Source: Pseudomonadota bacterium (GTDB taxonomy: Bacteria > Pseudomonadota > Gammaproteobacteria > UBA5335). Taken from it: a stretch of DNA of 64,000 nucleotides. This document shows positions 8,425 through 19,107 of this stretch, piece by piece (position 1 is the first letter of the stretch; each line of letters starts with the position of its first letter). The translations under genes were made by a program, and so were the position numbers. Under the pieces are notes generated by a model. That model was given only the letters and a program-made list of their open reading frames with translations, searched no databases and was not told where the DNA came from. The DNA is taken from the NCBI GenBank assembly GCA_034189865.1, contig JAXHTV010000007.1:38074-102073 (forward strand), in the 5' to 3' direction.

Positions 8425-9567
8425 CTAGGCCAATCGATCGAGGATGGTTCTTTCCACCGCCTCGCGTTTCGCCTCCACGTCCAAGATCTCACTTTGCAAC
8501 CGGTTGATGGCGATGTCCGGATCCTTCAAGCCGTGTCCGGTCAGCGTGCAAACCACCGTGCTGCCCGGCGGAATGCGACCCGCCTTGATATCCGAGATCG
8601 CACCGCAAACGGATGTGGCCGACGCCGGCTCGCAGAACACGCCTTCCCGGTCCGCCAGGTACTTCTGGGTTGTGACGATTTCGTCGTCGGAGAAATCCCG
8701 GAACCAACCACCGGATTCCGTTTGCGCGAGGTTCGCTTGCGTCCAGCTTTGAGGATGGCCAATACGAATGGCGGTGGCTACGGTCTCCGGCGCGTCGATC
8801 ATATGCCCCTGGACGAAGGGCGAAGCGCCCGAGGCCTGATAACCGACCATTCTGGGGCGATGTTGCACCATGGGCACGTGAGTCAATTGACAGCCCCCCC
8901 CACAAAAGGCGCAGGCCTCGGTGGTTTTATGCCCGGGAGAGGTCATGAGTTCCGTATAGCCGATCCAATAGGCCGTGATATTCCCGGCATTACCCACCGG
9001 CAGACAATGGTAATCGGGCGCCCGGCCCAGCTCTTCCACGATTTCGAACGCGGCCGTTTTCTGGCCCTGGAGCCGGTAGGGGTTGATGGAATTGACCACC
9101 GTCACCGGCGCGGTATCCGCCAACTCTTTGACGAGGCGCATACCCACATCGAAGTTCCCCTTAATCTGCATCACCACCGCGCCGTGGGCCATCGCTTGCG
9201 CCAACTTGCCCATGGCAATCTTGCCGTCGGGAATAATGACAAATGCAGTGATCCCGGCGCGGGCGGCATAGGCCGCCGCCGAAGCCGAGGTATTGCCGGT
9301 GGAAGCGCAAATGATTGCGCGACTTCCTTCGGCCACCGCTTGGGTGACCGCCACGGTCATACCTCGATCCTTAAATGAACCGGTGGGATTGAGACCTTCG
9401 AATTTCACGTAAAGATGATGTTGCCCACCCAAATCGCGCTCGATGTTGTCCAAACGAATCAGCGGGGTATTACCTTCTCCGAGGCTGATAGGGCGAACAT
9501 CCTCAGCCAGTGGCAGCCGATCCCGATAGCGCTCGATCAAGCCAGTGTAGCGAGGATGAAATTCCAT
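8425..9567 (-). CDS. thrC: Threonine synthase
   Basis: A PLP enzyme converting O-phosphohomoserine to threonine, the last step of the pathway begun by the adjacent hom. The PLP lysine is K66 in [24 protein letters not shown] (88-100) binds the cofactor phosphate region, and [10 protein letters not shown] follows at 192-201. It has 380 aa, slightly longer than the common short form (about 350). The extra length includes an insertion near residues 207-238 carrying C219, C222, C226 and H230 and encoded across a run of eight G. Both flanks stay in frame and conserved. The ATG at 9567 has GGAG nine bases upstream. Confidence 0.96.
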   Translation of the reverse strand: MEFHPRYTGLIERYRDRLPLAEDVRPISLGEGNTPLIRLDNIERDLGGQHHLYVKFEGLNPTGSFKDRGMTVAVTQAVAEGSRAIICASTGNTSASAAAYAARAGITAFVIIPDGKIAMGKLAQAMAHGAVVMQIKGNFDVGMRLVKELADTAPVTVVNSINPYRLQGQKTAAFEIVEELGRAPDYHCLPVGNAGNITAYWIGYTELMTSPGHKTTEACAFCGGGCQLTHVPMVQHRPRMVGYQASGASPFVQGHMIDAPETVATAIRIGHPQSWTQANLAQTESGGWFRDFSDDEIVTTQKYLADREGVFCEPASATSVCGAISDIKAGRIPPGSTVVCTLTGHGLKDPDIAINRLQSEILDVEAKREAVERTILDRLA

Positions 9568-9608
9568 GGGGTGGTTCTCCGATCGTAAACGTGAGTCCGT
9601 CGGCGCCG

Positions 9609-10922
9609 TTATTGAAACGCGTGCAGCCGAATGCGGGTAATTTGCTTGGACACCGAAACCAACTGCGCGATTTGCTTCAATGCTTCGTCTAGGCGGCCTT
9701 CTCGAACGACGTGGGTCAACAAGATGACCGGCAACTCCGCTTGACCCGGGCTCTGGGATGGTTTTTGCAGGATCGCCTCGATGCTGATGGCATGCTCGGC
9801 CAAGATGCGGGTGATATCCGCCATCACGCCCGGGTGATCCTCAACCTGCAGCCTCAAGTAGTAGGCCGCCTCCACCGATTCCATGGGGACAATCTCGGTA
9901 TGTGAAATCGCATGATCCTGGAATCCCAAATAAGGAACTCGATGTTCCGGATCGGCACTGAGAACCCGAACCACATCCACCAGATCCGCCACCACCGCCG
10001 ATGCCGTGGGCATCGCGCCGGCACCGGCTCCGTAGAACAACATGTCCCCTGCGGCATCACCATGAATCAAGACGGCGTTCATCACCCCATCCACACTGGC
10101 CAAAAGACCTTTGCGGGGTATCAGGGTGGGATGGACCCTCAGCTCAACGCCGCTTTCGGTTCGCTGAGCGATGCCCAAATGCTTGATCGCGTAGCCCAGC
10201 TCCGCGGCATATTCGATATCCTCATAGCCGATCGCACCGATACCTTCGGTATAAACGCGATCGAACTGGAGTGGGATACCGAAAGCGATCGCCGCCAGGA
10301 TTGTCAGCTTGTGGGCGGCATCAACGCCTTCGACATCGAAGGTGGGATCGGCTTCGGCGTAACCCAGAGCCTGAGCTTCAGCGAGGGCATCGGAAAAATC
10401 CATGCCGCGATCCCGCATTTCCGTCAGGATAAAGTTAGTCGTCCCGTTGATAATGCCCGCCAGCCACTGAATGTGGTTGCCCGCCAAGCTCTCGCGTATC
10501 GCTTTGATGACGGGGATACCGCCACCGACCGCCGCCTCGAAGGCGACGATCACGCCCCGATCCCGCGCCGCCTGAAAAATCTCGTTGCCATGCTCCGCAA
10601 TCAGCGCCTTGTTGGCGGTGACCACGTGTTTCCCTTCGGCGATGGCCTCAAGAACAAGCGTGCGCGTGGGTTCGAGCCCTCCCATCAGTTCCACGACCAC
10701 CGAGATTTCGGGGTCTCGGATGACGGCATAGGGGTCTTCGGTCAATGCGGCCCCATCGATCGTGCAAGTACGCGGTTTGTTCAGATCTCTGACCGATGCG
10801 CGCTTCACGATGACCCGACGGCCGGCACGACGTTCGATTTCCTGTGCGCTGCGCGTAAGCAAATCCACGGTTCCGCAGCCGACGGTGCCAAGACCCAGTA
10901 GGCCGATATTCACTGCCTGCAA
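9609..10922 (-). CDS. hom: Homoserine dehydrogenase
   Basis: Reduces aspartate semialdehyde to homoserine with NAD(P)H in threonine and methionine synthesis. The N-terminal Rossmann motif is [16 protein letters not shown]. The catalytic domain has [13 protein letters not shown] and [13 protein letters not shown]-terminal ACT domain (roughly the last 85 residues, starting [17 protein letters not shown]) suggests threonine feedback. The TTG at 10922 is preferred (437 aa, [12 protein letters not shown]) because GAGGAG lies nine bases upstream; a GTG at 10913 is an alternative. It sits 41 bases before thrC, probably in one operon. Confidence 0.95.
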   Translation of the reverse strand: MQAVNIGLLGLGTVGCGTVDLLTRSAQEIERRAGRRVIVKRASVRDLNKPRTCTIDGAALTEDPYAVIRDPEISVVVELMGGLEPTRTLVLEAIAEGKHVVTANKALIAEHGNEIFQAARDRGVIVAFEAAVGGGIPVIKAIRESLAGNHIQWLAGIINGTTNFILTEMRDRGMDFSDALAEAQALGYAEADPTFDVEGVDAAHKLTILAAIAFGIPLQFDRVYTEGIGAIGYEDIEYAAELGYAIKHLGIAQRTESGVELRVHPTLIPRKGLLASVDGVMNAVLIHGDAAGDMLFYGAGAGAMPTASAVVADLVDVVRVLSADPEHRVPYLGFQDHAISHTEIVPMESVEAAYYLRLQVEDHPGVMADITRILAEHAISIEAILQKPSQSPGQAELPVILLTHVVREGRLDEALKQIAQLVSVSKQITRIRLHAFQ

Positions 10923-10985
10923 AAGCCCAATCTCCTCAATGAACAAAACTCAAGTCGCGAGCCATCATTAGCGTCAGGGTAGAGA

Positions 10986-12158
10986 CTAACGGAGTACTCG
11001 ACGCATGTTACGCAACGCCTGACGGGTACGATGCTCATTTTCGATCAAACTGAATCGAACGTGATCATCGCCATACTGGCCGAACCCGATGCCGGGCGAG
11101 ACCGCCACCTTAGCCTCTTTGAGCAGCATTTTGCTGAACTCCAGCGACCCCATCTCCCGAAAACGCTCGGGAATGGGCGCCCAAACGAACATAGTCGCCT
11201 TGGGCTTTTCGCACTCCCAGCCCAACCGGTTCAAGCCCTCGCAGAGGACGTCCCGGCGCTTACGATACATCTCTCGGATCTCAGCGACGCAGTCCTGCGG
11301 GCCTTCCAGCGCCGCAATGGCCGCCACCTGGATGGGCGTGAAAATCCCGTAGTCCAGATAGGACTTCATACGGGCGAGCGCCTGGAGCAAAACGGGATTG
11401 CCGCACATAAAACCTACCCGCCAACCGGGCATGTTGTAGCTCTTTGAAAGCGTGTAGGACTCGATCGCCACTTCCTTCGCACCAGGCACCTGCAATATCG
11501 ACGGCGCGGTGTAACCGTCGAAACACAAATCGGCGTATGCGATGTCGTGCAAAACCCAGATGCTGTGCTCACGGGCAATGGCGACGACTTTCTCGAAGAA
11601 ATCCAGCTCGACGCAGTCCGTGGTGGGATTGCCGGGAAAGTTGAGAACCAACATTTTGGGCTTGGGCCAGGAATCTCGAATGGCTTTCTCGAGCTCAGCA
11701 AAAAAATCGCCGCCCGGAATCATGGGTACATGCCGGATGTCGGCACCGGCGATCACGAATCCATAAGGATGAATCGGATAGGCCGGATTGGGCACCAAGA
11801 CCACATCACCCGGGCCGACTGTTGCCAATGCCAGGTGCGCCAGACCTTCTTTGGAACCGATGGTTACCAAAGCTTCGGATTCGGGATCCAGTTCCACTTG
11901 ATAGCGGTCTCGATACCAATGACAAATCGCCCGCCGCAGACGGAGGATACCGCGAGACTGCGAATATCGGTGAGTGTCCCCGCGCTGAGCGGCTTCGATC
12001 AATTTGTCGACAATATGCCGCGGCGTGGGCTGATCCGGGTTGCCCATTCCGAAATCGACAATATCTTCACCACGAGCGCGGGCGGCCGCTTTCAGCTCGT
12101 TGACAATGTTGAAAACATAAGGCGGAAGACGTTGTATGCGTTGAAATCTGTGTATCAA
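10986..12158 (-). CDS. alaC: Alanine transaminase, AlaC/YfdZ family
   Basis: A class I/II PLP aminotransferase of 390 aa that makes alanine from pyruvate and glutamate. The N-terminus [17 protein letters not shown] and the motif [15 protein letters not shown] are diagnostic of AlaC. The PLP lysine is in [16 protein letters not shown]. The only start that preserves the family N-terminus is TTG at 12158, because an in-frame TGA lies 15-17 bases upstream; the ribosome site is weak. It precedes hom and thrC on the same strand, an order also seen in Pseudomonas. Confidence 0.92.
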   Translation of the reverse strand: MIHRFQRIQRLPPYVFNIVNELKAAARARGEDIVDFGMGNPDQPTPRHIVDKLIEAAQRGDTHRYSQSRGILRLRRAICHWYRDRYQVELDPESEALVTIGSKEGLAHLALATVGPGDVVLVPNPAYPIHPYGFVIAGADIRHVPMIPGGDFFAELEKAIRDSWPKPKMLVLNFPGNPTTDCVELDFFEKVVAIAREHSIWVLHDIAYADLCFDGYTAPSILQVPGAKEVAIESYTLSKSYNMPGWRVGFMCGNPVLLQALARMKSYLDYGIFTPIQVAAIAALEGPQDCVAEIREMYRKRRDVLCEGLNRLGWECEKPKATMFVWAPIPERFREMGSLEFSKMLLKEAKVAVSPGIGFGQYGDDHVRFSLIENEHRTRQALRNMRRVLR

Positions 12159-12190
12159 GGTGGGTTCGTCCGATCATGTGGATCAAACAA

Positions 12191-12221
12191 CATCCCGATC
12201 ATTCACGAAGCGATCGGGATG
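12191..12221. promoter_or_regulatory. Inverted repeat in the divergent alaC / Mth938-type promoter region
   Basis: CATCCCGATC (12191-12200) and GATCGGGATG (12212-12221) are perfect complements with an 11-base spacer. The element lies 33 bases before the alaC start and 81 before the divergent gene, so it could be a shared operator or a leader hairpin. No match to a known regulator was recognised. Confidence 0.4.
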
Positions 12222-12301
12222 CAAACTGGGCAAAGTACAAAGAGTCGAACCCACTGTCAATCGCCCGGCGTTATACTGTGGGTAATCCAGTCAACTTGTG
12301 A

Positions 12302-12679
12302 ATGACGATGAAACTGCACTCGGACAGCCGAACCATCAGCCACCGGGTCAACGCTTACGCACCCGGTGAAATCCGCATTGGCGAGACCGTCTACCGTCGC
12401 TCGTTGATCGTCAACGCCGACACCCTACTGGCCGATTGGCGTCCACAAACATTTGACGCAATCGATGCGAGCGATATGGACCCGATCTTGGCGCTGGAAC
12501 CGGAAGTGGTCATCTTGGGAGCGGGAATCACAGCCCGACCACCCACCTGTCGGTTCATTCCCCTATTTCATCGAGCCGGAATCGGGTTTGAACTCATGAC
12601 CACCGATGCCGCGTGCCGCACCTATAACATCCTGTTGGCCGAAGGCCGGAACGTCACTGCCGCGCTGATTCTTTCATAA
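12302..12679 (+). CDS. Mth938-like domain protein (DUF498/NDUFAF3 family)
   Basis: A 125-aa cytosolic protein of the Mth938/DUF498 fold, related to the mitochondrial complex I assembly factor NDUFAF3; its bacterial role is not established. Family features seen are the early VNAYAPGEIRIG segment, EPEVVILGAGI in the middle, and the closing AGIGFELMTTDAACRTYNILLAEGR with the characteristic TDAAC.TYN motif. Start at ATG 12302 or a second ATG two codons on; no clear ribosome site. It is divergent from alaC and converges on rpoS. Confidence 0.88.
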   Translation: MTMKLHSDSRTISHRVNAYAPGEIRIGETVYRRSLIVNADTLLADWRPQTFDAIDASDMDPILALEPEVVILGAGITARPPTCRFIPLFHRAGIGFELMTTDAACRTYNILLAEGRNVTAALILS

Positions 12680-12732
12680 TAACTACAGCGCGATCGGGAC
12701 GGGCAGAACCACCCGCTTGATGTTTCATCATC

Positions 12733-13758
12733 TCAGCCAAGCAGGATATCCTGGTTTTGGCCTTCGCTCTCCATGATTTGCCGCAGTCTTTTCAAGGCAT
12801 CGACTTGAATCTGGCGCACCCGCTCGCGGGTCAATCCGATTTCGCGGCCGACTTGCTCCAATGTTTCCCGCTCTCGGCCGTTCAAACCGAACCGGCGTTC
12901 CACGACTTCTTTTTGTTTCTTGGGCAACCGGGATAACCAACGGGATAAGACGGTGCGAAGATCGTGATCCTGTATCTCTTCGGACGGATCATAGCTGTTC
13001 TCGTCGGCGAGTGACTCGAGCACCGGGCGATCGTCCTCAACCCCCAGAGAGACGTCGACGGACGCCGTACGCTCGTTGAGGGTCAGCATCCGTTTTACAT
13101 CGTCGAGGGGTTTGTCCACCATCTCGGCGATCTCTTCAGGGGTCGCTGTACGATGGTAAGTTTGACTGAGCTTTCGGGCGGCCCTCAGATACACGTTGAT
13201 TTCTTTGATCACGTGTATTGGCAATCGAATCGTGCGCGTTTGATTCATCAATGCGCGCTCGATGGTTTGGCGAATCCACCAGGTGGCGTAAGTGGAAAAT
13301 CGGTACCCCAATTCCGGGTCGAACTTGCCCACAGCGTGGATCAACCCCAAATTTCCCTCTTCGATCAGGTCAAGCAGCGGCAAACCGCGGTTGATGTAAC
13401 GCCGGGCAATCTTGACCACTAAACGGAGATTACTCTCGATCATGCGATGGCGGGATGCCTCACACCCGCGTCTTGCTCGCCGGGAATAGTAAACTTCTTC
13501 TTCCGCCGTCAGCAGTGGCGAATAGCCAATCTCGTTGAGGTAAAGGCGAGTGGCGTCCATCTGAACGTCCATCTCATTCGCCCAGGAAGACGTTTTCTGT
13601 TCAGAATCACTGCCCGATTCCGCCGACAAATCCGGCGAATCGCCGCTCCCGCTGCCGGAATCCTCATTTTCTAATTTGGGCTGTTCTTTGTCGTCCCAGC
13701 TTTCGCCCAAGTTTCCCGAAATATCGACTGTCAGTTTCTCTGGCCTGCCCGCCGTCAT
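12733..13758 (-). CDS. rpoS: RNA polymerase sigma factor RpoS (sigma38)
   Basis: The general stress and stationary-phase sigma factor (341 aa). After an acidic Ser/Gly/Asp-rich N-terminus (about residues 15-60), region 1.2 is [21 protein letters not shown]. Region 2 is intact, including [18 protein letters not shown] and the -10-reading [15 protein letters not shown]. Region 4.2 ends [21 protein letters not shown] 13758 has an ideal AAGGAG six bases upstream; the open frame continues 5' without homology and is ignored. nlpD-rpoS order with a 225-base leader is the classical layout, in which rpoS is often transcribed from within nlpD. Confidence 0.97.
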   Translation of the reverse strand: MTAGRPEKLTVDISGNLGESWDDKEQPKLENEDSGSGSGDSPDLSAESGSDSEQKTSSWANEMDVQMDATRLYLNEIGYSPLLTAEEEVYYSRRARRGCEASRHRMIESNLRLVVKIARRYINRGLPLLDLIEEGNLGLIHAVGKFDPELGYRFSTYATWWIRQTIERALMNQTRTIRLPIHVIKEINVYLRAARKLSQTYHRTATPEEIAEMVDKPLDDVKRMLTLNERTASVDVSLGVEDDRPVLESLADENSYDPSEEIQDHDLRTVLSRWLSRLPKKQKEVVERRFGLNGRERETLEQVGREIGLTRERVRQIQVDALKRLRQIMESEGQNQDILLG

Positions 13759-13875
13759 TGCCTGCTCCTTGAGGACGAACCTCTCCGTTGACAAGGACGG
13801 GATACCCACAGAAGTGAAGGCGAAACGAAAAGGCGAAGGACCAGCGCCATAGATCGACGACGGCCAACACATACG

Positions 13876-13893
13876 AGATTTTTTTAAAAATCT
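13876..13893. repeat. AT-rich inverted repeat in the rpoS leader
   Basis: AGATTTTT and AAAAATCT pair around TT. It lies about 120 bases before the rpoS start, inside the 225-base nlpD-rpoS gap. It may form a leader hairpin, as rpoS messages are controlled through 5' structure, or an intrinsic-terminator-like stem. Confidence 0.35.
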
Positions 13894-13983
13894 GCTCCGC
13901 CCGGTCGAGTCCTCCGTCCACGGAATATCCGCGTCACGACTTACGGCAGAGACATTATGAGTGGTCTCAAGTAGCCCGATGGT

Positions 13984-14742
13984 TTAACGAGCCGGTAGAT
14001 AACGCAGCGGATCAACGGGGGCTCCATCCACGCGTATTTCGAAATGCAATATGGGTTGTTGATTGTTGCCGAGCCCCATTTCGGCAATCAACTGCCCAGC
14101 GACCACTTTGTCTCCTTCCTCCACATACAACTTGCGGTTGTATGCATACGCACTTAAAAAATGATTGTTATGTTTCACGATAATAAGCTGACCGTAACCG
14201 ATTAGTCCACTACCGCTGTAGACGACACGCCCGTCGGCCGCCGCGCTCACCGCACTGCCGCCCTTACCAGCGATATCAATGCCCTTGTTGCCCCGCCCCT
14301 GACTGAATCGTTCAACGACCTGCCCCTGAGCCGGCCAACGCCACACCGGCGAAGATGCCGCAACGGACGTGCTTCCCGAAGCGGATTTCGACGATGCCTT
14401 GGCTTTCGGCGAACTGGGACGGGTGGTGGAAGAAGCGGAAGGGCGCGACAAGCGCAAACGTTGCCCGATATAAATCAGATCTGGATTGTGCAATGAATTC
14501 CATGCCGCGAGATCGCGCGCGTCCAACTGATAGTACCAAGCGATGGCGTAGAGCGTCTCACCGCTCTGGACAGTGTGGTATTCAGGTCTCGGGCCTTGAT
14601 GGGCCGGCGGGCGACCGGGCGAATCGGGCCAATTCAATGCCGTACTGCATCCCACCGAAACCAGCGCGAACAGACCGATCAGTCCGGCGGGACGATAGAG
14701 GCCGGTGATCCAACGCCTGATGCGGCCCGAGTTCGCCACCAC
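13984..14742 (-). CDS. nlpD: NlpD-type lipoprotein (LysM plus degenerate LytM domain)
   Basis: An outer-membrane lipoprotein that activates cell-wall amidases at division. It has a signal with lipobox LVSVGC (Cys near 32), one LysM peptidoglycan-binding domain (YHTVQSGETLYAIAWYY onward, about 55-99), a Ser/Ala-rich linker, and a C-terminal LytM/M23 fold. The usual zinc ligand before GID is Asn-Lys in GNKGIDIAGK, so the peptidase is degenerate as in E. coli NlpD, indicating a regulator rather than a hydrolase. It starts at GTG 14742. It is 15 bases downstream of yqaA and upstream of rpoS. Confidence 0.94.
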   Translation of the reverse strand: MVANSGRIRRWITGLYRPAGLIGLFALVSVGCSTALNWPDSPGRPPAHQGPRPEYHTVQSGETLYAIAWYYQLDARDLAAWNSLHNPDLIYIGQRLRLSRPSASSTTRPSSPKAKASSKSASGSTSVAASSPVWRWPAQGQVVERFSQGRGNKGIDIAGKGGSAVSAAADGRVVYSGSGLIGYGQLIIVKHNNHFLSAYAYNRKLYVEEGDKVVAGQLIAEMGLGNNQQPILHFEIRVDGAPVDPLRYLPAR

Positions 14743-14757
14743 CGCAAGCGGAGGCCG

Positions 14758-15330
14758 TTAGAGCACGAAATACATCGCGACCAGGACCGTCGCAACGCCC
14801 CAACCGATGAATTCCATGTAGTCTTTGATATAACCCTCGACCGCAGCTCCCCATCTTCCGACGATAAACGACACCAGAAAGAACCGGGCGCCACGGCCGA
14901 TAAAGGAAGCCACGATGAAAGGTAACAGCGCCATACCCATAAATCCGGAGGCAATGGTGAACATCTTGTAGGGAATCGGAGAGAATCCGGCGATGAACAC
15001 CACCCAAACGCCCCAGGTACGAAACAGTTCTTGGACGAGCTCCAGTTTCTCGGTGTACCCCATACGTTCGATCCATGGCGCCAAGGCGTCGAAGGCGAAA
15101 TGGCCGAGGATATAACCCAGTAGACCGCCCGCCACCGACGCGATGGTGGTGAGCAACGCGAATTGTAACGCCCGATTTGGTTTCGCCAGCGCCATGGGGA
15201 TCAGCATCACGTCCGGCGGTACGGGGAAAAAAGAAGACTCGGCGAAACTCACCCCGCCGAGATACCACGGTGCGTGCCGATGTCCCGCCGCACGTACGGT
15301 CCATTCGTACAACCCGGTAAACAGCTTCAT
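14758..15330 (-). CDS. yqaA: YqaA family inner-membrane protein (DedA-like)
   Basis: A 190-aa integral membrane protein of the SNARE-associated/DedA-like group (COG1238), with several hydrophobic segments. Features are the early SFAESSFFPVPPDVMLIPMAL and GGLLGYILGHFAFD, then FSPIPYKMFTIASGFMGM in the middle. Relatives are linked to membrane homeostasis or lipid flipping, without a firm function for YqaA itself. The ATG at 15330 overlaps the pcm stop as ATGA, indicating translational coupling. It lies between pcm and nlpD, a placement found in several non-enteric Gammaproteobacteria. Confidence 0.88.
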   Translation of the reverse strand: MKLFTGLYEWTVRAAGHRHAPWYLGGVSFAESSFFPVPPDVMLIPMALAKPNRALQFALLTTIASVAGGLLGYILGHFAFDALAPWIERMGYTEKLELVQELFRTWGVWVVFIAGFSPIPYKMFTIASGFMGMALLPFIVASFIGRGARFFLVSFIVGRWGAAVEGYIKDYMEFIGWGVATVLVAMYFVL

Positions 15331-15989
15331 CAATACCCCTCGACTAGCGGCACAAAGTTGACGGATTCAAGGACTTCTTCCTCGTACGCCCCCCCAGTGC
15401 GATGAATAACCCGTAACTGTTGCTCCTGCGTTCCACCAATCGGAATCACCAAACGGCCACCCACGGTGAGTTGCTCGAGCAGCGCGAGCGGAAGATCTTC
15501 CGGCGCCGCAGTCACCAGAATGCCATCGTAGGGGGCATTTTCTTCCCACCCCCAGTGACCATCACTGTGACCACAAACCACATTACGGATGCCGAATCGC
15601 TTCAAGCGAATTTTCGCCTGCGTGAACAGCTCCGGAATCCGCTCTACAGTAAAGACCCGAGGCACAAGCTGAGAGAGAATCGCGGACTGATACGCCGATC
15701 CGGTACCCACCTCGAGCACCCGCTCGGGCGCATGTCCGGCGAACAAAGTCTCTGTCATCTTCGCCACGACATAGGGCTGGGAGATGGTTTGACCGTAACC
15801 GATGGGCAGCGCCACATCCTCGTAGGCCCGACTGGCCAGCGCTTCGTCGACGAACAAATGACGTGGCATGTTCCCCATCAACTCGAGCACCCGCTCATCG
15901 CCGATTCCCCGTTCGGCCAGGCGTCGCACCATACGGGCCCGAGTCCGCTGGGACGTCATCCCCACCCCTTGCAAGCGAATATCGCTCAC
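15330..15989 (-). CDS. pcm: Protein-L-isoaspartate O-methyltransferase
   Basis: Repairs isoaspartyl damage in proteins by SAM-dependent methylation (219 aa). Typical motifs are [20 protein letters not shown] (substrate loop), [15 protein letters not shown] (SAM-binding motif I), and [16 protein letters not shown]. It starts at GTG 15989, which overlaps the surE stop in a GTGA junction; an internal ATG ten codons later is less well supported. Standard partner of surE in the stress cluster ending with rpoS. Confidence 0.96.
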   Translation of the reverse strand: MSDIRLQGVGMTSQRTRARMVRRLAERGIGDERVLELMGNMPRHLFVDEALASRAYEDVALPIGYGQTISQPYVVAKMTETLFAGHAPERVLEVGTGSAYQSAILSQLVPRVFTVERIPELFTQAKIRLKRFGIRNVVCGHSDGHWGWEENAPYDGILVTAAPEDLPLALLEQLTVGGRLVIPIGGTQEQQLRVIHRTGGAYEEEVLESVNFVPLVEGY

Positions 15990-16738
15990 AACTCAAACCC
16001 TTTCAGCCAACCCGCCACGGCCTCCAAACCAGTGTACTGGGTCAGGTCGACCTGAACCGGGGTCACGGAAACGGCAGCGTCGGCAACGGCATGAAAATCG
16101 GTACCCGGCCCGGCATCCGCTTCGGCGCCGGCCGGACCCACCCAGTAGATGGGTAAGCCGCGCGGGTCGTGGCTCTTGATCACGCGCTCCGCGCGGTGTC
16201 GGCGTCCCAAGCGAGTCGCCACCACGCCGCGAATTTGATCCATCGGCAAATCGGGCACATTCACATTGAGGATGGTATCGGCCGGCAGCGGATTGACGCG
16301 CAAGCGAAGCACCAGCTTTTTCACAACTTCGGCCGCCGTCTCGTAGTGACATGGGTTCTCGGAGACCAGCGAAACCGCAATGGCCGGCAGACCCAGGAAC
16401 CGCCCCTCTACGGCGGCAGCCACCGTACCGGAATAGAGCACGTCATCCCCCATATTCGCACCGGCATTGATGCCGGAGACCACCATGTCGGGCAACTCAT
16501 CGAGTAAGCCCGTGATGGCGAGGTGAACGCAGTCCGTCGGTGTGCCGTCCACACAACTGACGTTATTCGGGCCTTCGTGAACGCGCAGGGGTCGATTCAG
16601 GGTGAGGGAGTTACTGGCACCACTTCGATTTCGGTCCGGCGCCACCACGATCACATCGGCGATTTCCGACAAACCCTCACACAGCACCCGCAGCCCGCGA
16701 GCTTGGCAACCGTCATCGTTACTGAGCAAGATCCGCAC
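15986..16738 (-). CDS. surE: 5'/3'-nucleotidase SurE
   Basis: A metal-dependent survival-protein phosphatase acting on nucleoside monophosphates (250 aa). The catalytic acidic pair is in the N-terminal [24 protein letters not shown] and [23 protein letters not shown] are the other active-site segments. The GTG at 16738 is chosen because the protein family begins right there and AAAGGA lies five bases upstream; the open frame extends 144 bases further without homology. First gene of surE-pcm-yqaA-nlpD-rpoS. Confidence 0.96.
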   Translation of the reverse strand: MRILLSNDDGCQARGLRVLCEGLSEIADVIVVAPDRNRSGASNSLTLNRPLRVHEGPNNVSCVDGTPTDCVHLAITGLLDELPDMVVSGINAGANMGDDVLYSGTVAAAVEGRFLGLPAIAVSLVSENPCHYETAAEVVKKLVLRLRVNPLPADTILNVNVPDLPMDQIRGVVATRLGRRHRAERVIKSHDPRGLPIYWVGPAGAEADAGPGTDFHAVADAAVSVTPVQVDLTQYTGLEAVAGWLKGFEL

Positions 16739-16979
16739 GGTGTTCCTTTTTTGAATCCAGCTGAAGCGTGATACCTTTTGGCTGACCGTGAAACCTTCTG
16801 TCAACGCGCCGGTCAGAACAGTCTGGGACTGCGCATGATAAGGTCCTGCGCGGCGTGAAATTTCACCGGGTCGCCCAGGCAAAACTATACTCGAACCGGT
16901 CGCGAGTCACCTAGTTTTGTCGAATGGCATCAGATCGCCAGGCGGCCGTCATGGCGACAGACGCAAACAGGCATTGTCC

Positions 16980-17522
16980 ATGAACGACGAAAACGACCTG
17001 TCCTCAAAAGACGCCGAATTGTTTCGCGAGGCGATGTCGGATGTTCGTGTACTGAAACACGATCGCGTCTCACTTCGACGCACGCCGCCCACCGCCGAGC
17101 CCCATTTTACGCGCAAAGATGAAGCCGCCGCATTGCGGGAATCTCTACTTGGGCCCACTGATATCGAGCTGGAGTCCGGCGAGGAATTGTTTTTTGCCCG
17201 GCCTGAGATCCGACGCACCGCATTGCGAAAACTTCGTCGCGGTCAATACGTGGTTGAGGACGTGCTCGATCTGCACGGCTTAAACCGCCACCAAGCGCGC
17301 CAAGCAGTGAACGAATTCCTGCACGAGGCCTGTACCGCTCGGATGGGCTGCGTTCGTATCATTCACGGCAAAGGACTGCGCTCACCGCAACAACGCGCTA
17401 TTTTGAAGCACAAGCTCAACACGTGGCTTACCCATTGCGAGGCGGTCTTGGCCTTTTGTTCCGCGCGCCCCCACGATGGGGGTACTGGCGCCGTTTACGT
17501 TCTGCTCAAGCGGCGCTCATAA
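16980..17522 (+). CDS. Smr-domain protein (SmrB/YfcN-like endonuclease)
   Basis: A 180-aa protein whose C-terminal half is an Smr domain: LDLHGLNRHQARQAVNEFL with the DLHG motif, then IIHGKG and a closing GGTGAVYVLLKRR. SmrB of E. coli cleaves mRNA at collided ribosomes for ribosome rescue, and this protein has the same length and an acidic N-terminal part. ATG 16980 is taken because the preceding frame lacks conservation. It is divergent from surE, and its end overlaps the convergent truD end by six bases. Confidence 0.88.
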   Translation: MNDENDLSSKDAELFREAMSDVRVLKHDRVSLRRTPPTAEPHFTRKDEAAALRESLLGPTDIELESGEELFFARPEIRRTALRKLRRGQYVVEDVLDLHGLNRHQARQAVNEFLHEACTARMGCVRIIHGKGLRSPQQRAILKHKLNTWLTHCEAVLAFCSARPHDGGTGAVYVLLKRRS

Positions 17523-18632
17523 ACCCTTCGCCTCACCGCGCTCCAACGTCGGCTCGCCGGTGTCCAACAACTCGCGAAGCAAACTCGTTGCATAAGCGCC
17601 GGCGGGCAGGAAGAAAGACACATTCATCTCGTCACTATCGACGATCTGCCACTTCAAATCCGAGGGATAAACGCGTAAGGCGCGCCGCTGATGCGCCATT
17701 CCCTCGCCGGCCAGCAGCGCACACAATTCCGGATAATCAGCCGCCACGGCACGTTCGAGTTCCTTCACGGCACCGTCTGTCGGTGGCTCACCCGCGCCCC
17801 ACATGGGCCCGGTGACGTTTAACTCTCCCGCAGCGGTCCGTCGTGCCAGCGCTTCGCCATCCTGTTCAGAATCGAACAGAAAATGACTGCCCCGCCCCGC
17901 CAGCTGCAAGATATCGCCGGCTTGAGACTGATTCCAACTTCCGGAGCGCACGCGGGCATCGAGCACGGCGTTGAAAATCTCACTGCGGGCCGCCGAAAGG
18001 GCCATCGTTCGCTCTCCCCGTCCAGCGCGACGTGGACGGCGAGATTGCGCGGTCAGCGCGCGGGCCTGCTGTAGATTGCTGCCGTCACGACCGAACCGTT
18101 GGGGCCCGAAGTAGTTGGGAAAGCCCTCTTTGCTAATCATCTCCAAGCGCCGCTGCAACGCGATGCCATCGGCGGCCAGGTCGCGTATACGCAAGTTGAA
18201 CCGATTGCCGCGCAAGGCGCCTACCCTGAGCTTTCGATTGTGCTGAAAAACCTGCAACACTTGAGCACAGCCTTCGGTCTCCGTGGACAAAGCCGCGTGC
18301 CAGTCGGGCGCAGGACGGCCGGCCAAATCAACTGAGAACCACTGCTCGGTCACCGCGTGGCGGTCTTTCCGCCCGGCATAACCCACCGCAGCGCTCGGCA
18401 CGCCAGCCACACGGGCCAGTTTGGCCGCCAACCAAGTGGTATTCGCTTCACGCTTTTGAATAAAGAGCAGTACGTGCTGACCGCTTTGCGCCGGCTCGAA
18501 TGCCAAGACTTCCTGCACTAGAAAGTCTTCCGGCACCTGTCGTGTCACGCCTCGTCCCACCGGACCGCCCCAGGCATAGGCCAACGGCTGCGAGCCGCCC
18601 CCAACAACCGAAACCGGAGACTCAGCGGACAT
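17517..18632 (-). CDS. truD: tRNA pseudouridine(13) synthase
   Basis: Converts U13 of tRNA-Glu to pseudouridine (371 aa). Catalytic Asp is in [32 protein letters not shown] is the second signature. A C-terminal [12 protein letters not shown] segment closes the catalytic domain. ATG 18632 overlaps the end of ispF by 11 bases; the open frame runs 225 bases further 5' but only as a shadow of ispF. The ispD-ispF-truD-surE order is conserved in Gammaproteobacteria, here with smr inserted between truD and surE. Confidence 0.95.
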   Translation of the reverse strand: MSAESPVSVVGGGSQPLAYAWGGPVGRGVTRQVPEDFLVQEVLAFEPAQSGQHVLLFIQKREANTTWLAAKLARVAGVPSAAVGYAGRKDRHAVTEQWFSVDLAGRPAPDWHAALSTETEGCAQVLQVFQHNRKLRVGALRGNRFNLRIRDLAADGIALQRRLEMISKEGFPNYFGPQRFGRDGSNLQQARALTAQSRRPRRAGRGERTMALSAARSEIFNAVLDARVRSGSWNQSQAGDILQLAGRGSHFLFDSEQDGEALARRTAAGELNVTGPMWGAGEPPTDGAVKELERAVAADYPELCALLAGEGMAHQRRALRVYPSDLKWQIVDSDEMNVSFFLPAGAYATSLLRELLDTGEPTLERGEAKGL

Positions 18633-19107
18633 TGCCGGTCTCAACGAGCAACACCACCGCTTCCGCCGCGATACCTTCCTCCCGGCCGATGAAACCCAAA
18701 CGCTCGGTGGTGGTGGCCTTGAGGTTGACACGGGTCGTGCTGACCCCGAGATCAGAGGCCAAATGCGCACACATTTGTTCGATATGGGGCTTAAGCTTGG
18801 GCGCCTGGGCGATGACGGTGATATCTGCATTACCGACCTGCAGCCCCAGCTGCTCAATCAGCCACACCACGTGCCGGAGCAAATCCCGGCTGTCAGCGCC
18901 CTGCCACTTGGGATCGGTGTCCGGAAAATGGCTACCGATATCGCCCAGCCCCGCAGCACCGAGCAGAGCATCACAAAGGGCGTGAATGGCCACATCCCCG
19001 TCGGAATGGGCGACAACACCTCGGGGGTAAGGAATGCGCACTCCGCCCACAATGACGCAGTCACCCGGCCCGTAGGCGTGGACATCATAACCGTGACCAA
19101 CACGCAC
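18622..19107 (-). CDS. ispF: 2-C-methyl-D-erythritol 2,4-cyclodiphosphate synthase
   Basis: Fifth step of the MEP isoprenoid pathway (161 aa; trimer with zinc). The metal ligands are in [10 protein letters not shown] near the start, followed by [18 protein letters not shown] and [13 protein letters not shown]. Near the C-terminus is [16 protein letters not shown]. It starts at GTG 19107 directly after the ispD stop, so ispD and ispF are coupled. Confidence 0.97.
   Translation of the reverse strand: MRVGHGYDVHAYGPGDCVIVGGVRIPYPRGVVAHSDGDVAIHALCDALLGAAGLGDIGSHFPDTDPKWQGADSRDLLRHVVWLIEQLGLQVGNADITVIAQAPKLKPHIEQMCAHLASDLGVSTTRVNLKATTTERLGFIGREEGIAAEAVVLLVETGNVR

Noticed and set aside
16739..16882. 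N-terminal extension of SurE
   Set aside because: The SurE fold starts at RILLSNDDG next to a GTG with its own ribosome site.
18633..18857. N-terminal extension of TruD
   Set aside because: It is the opposite-frame shadow of ispF; TruD homology begins after ATG 18632.
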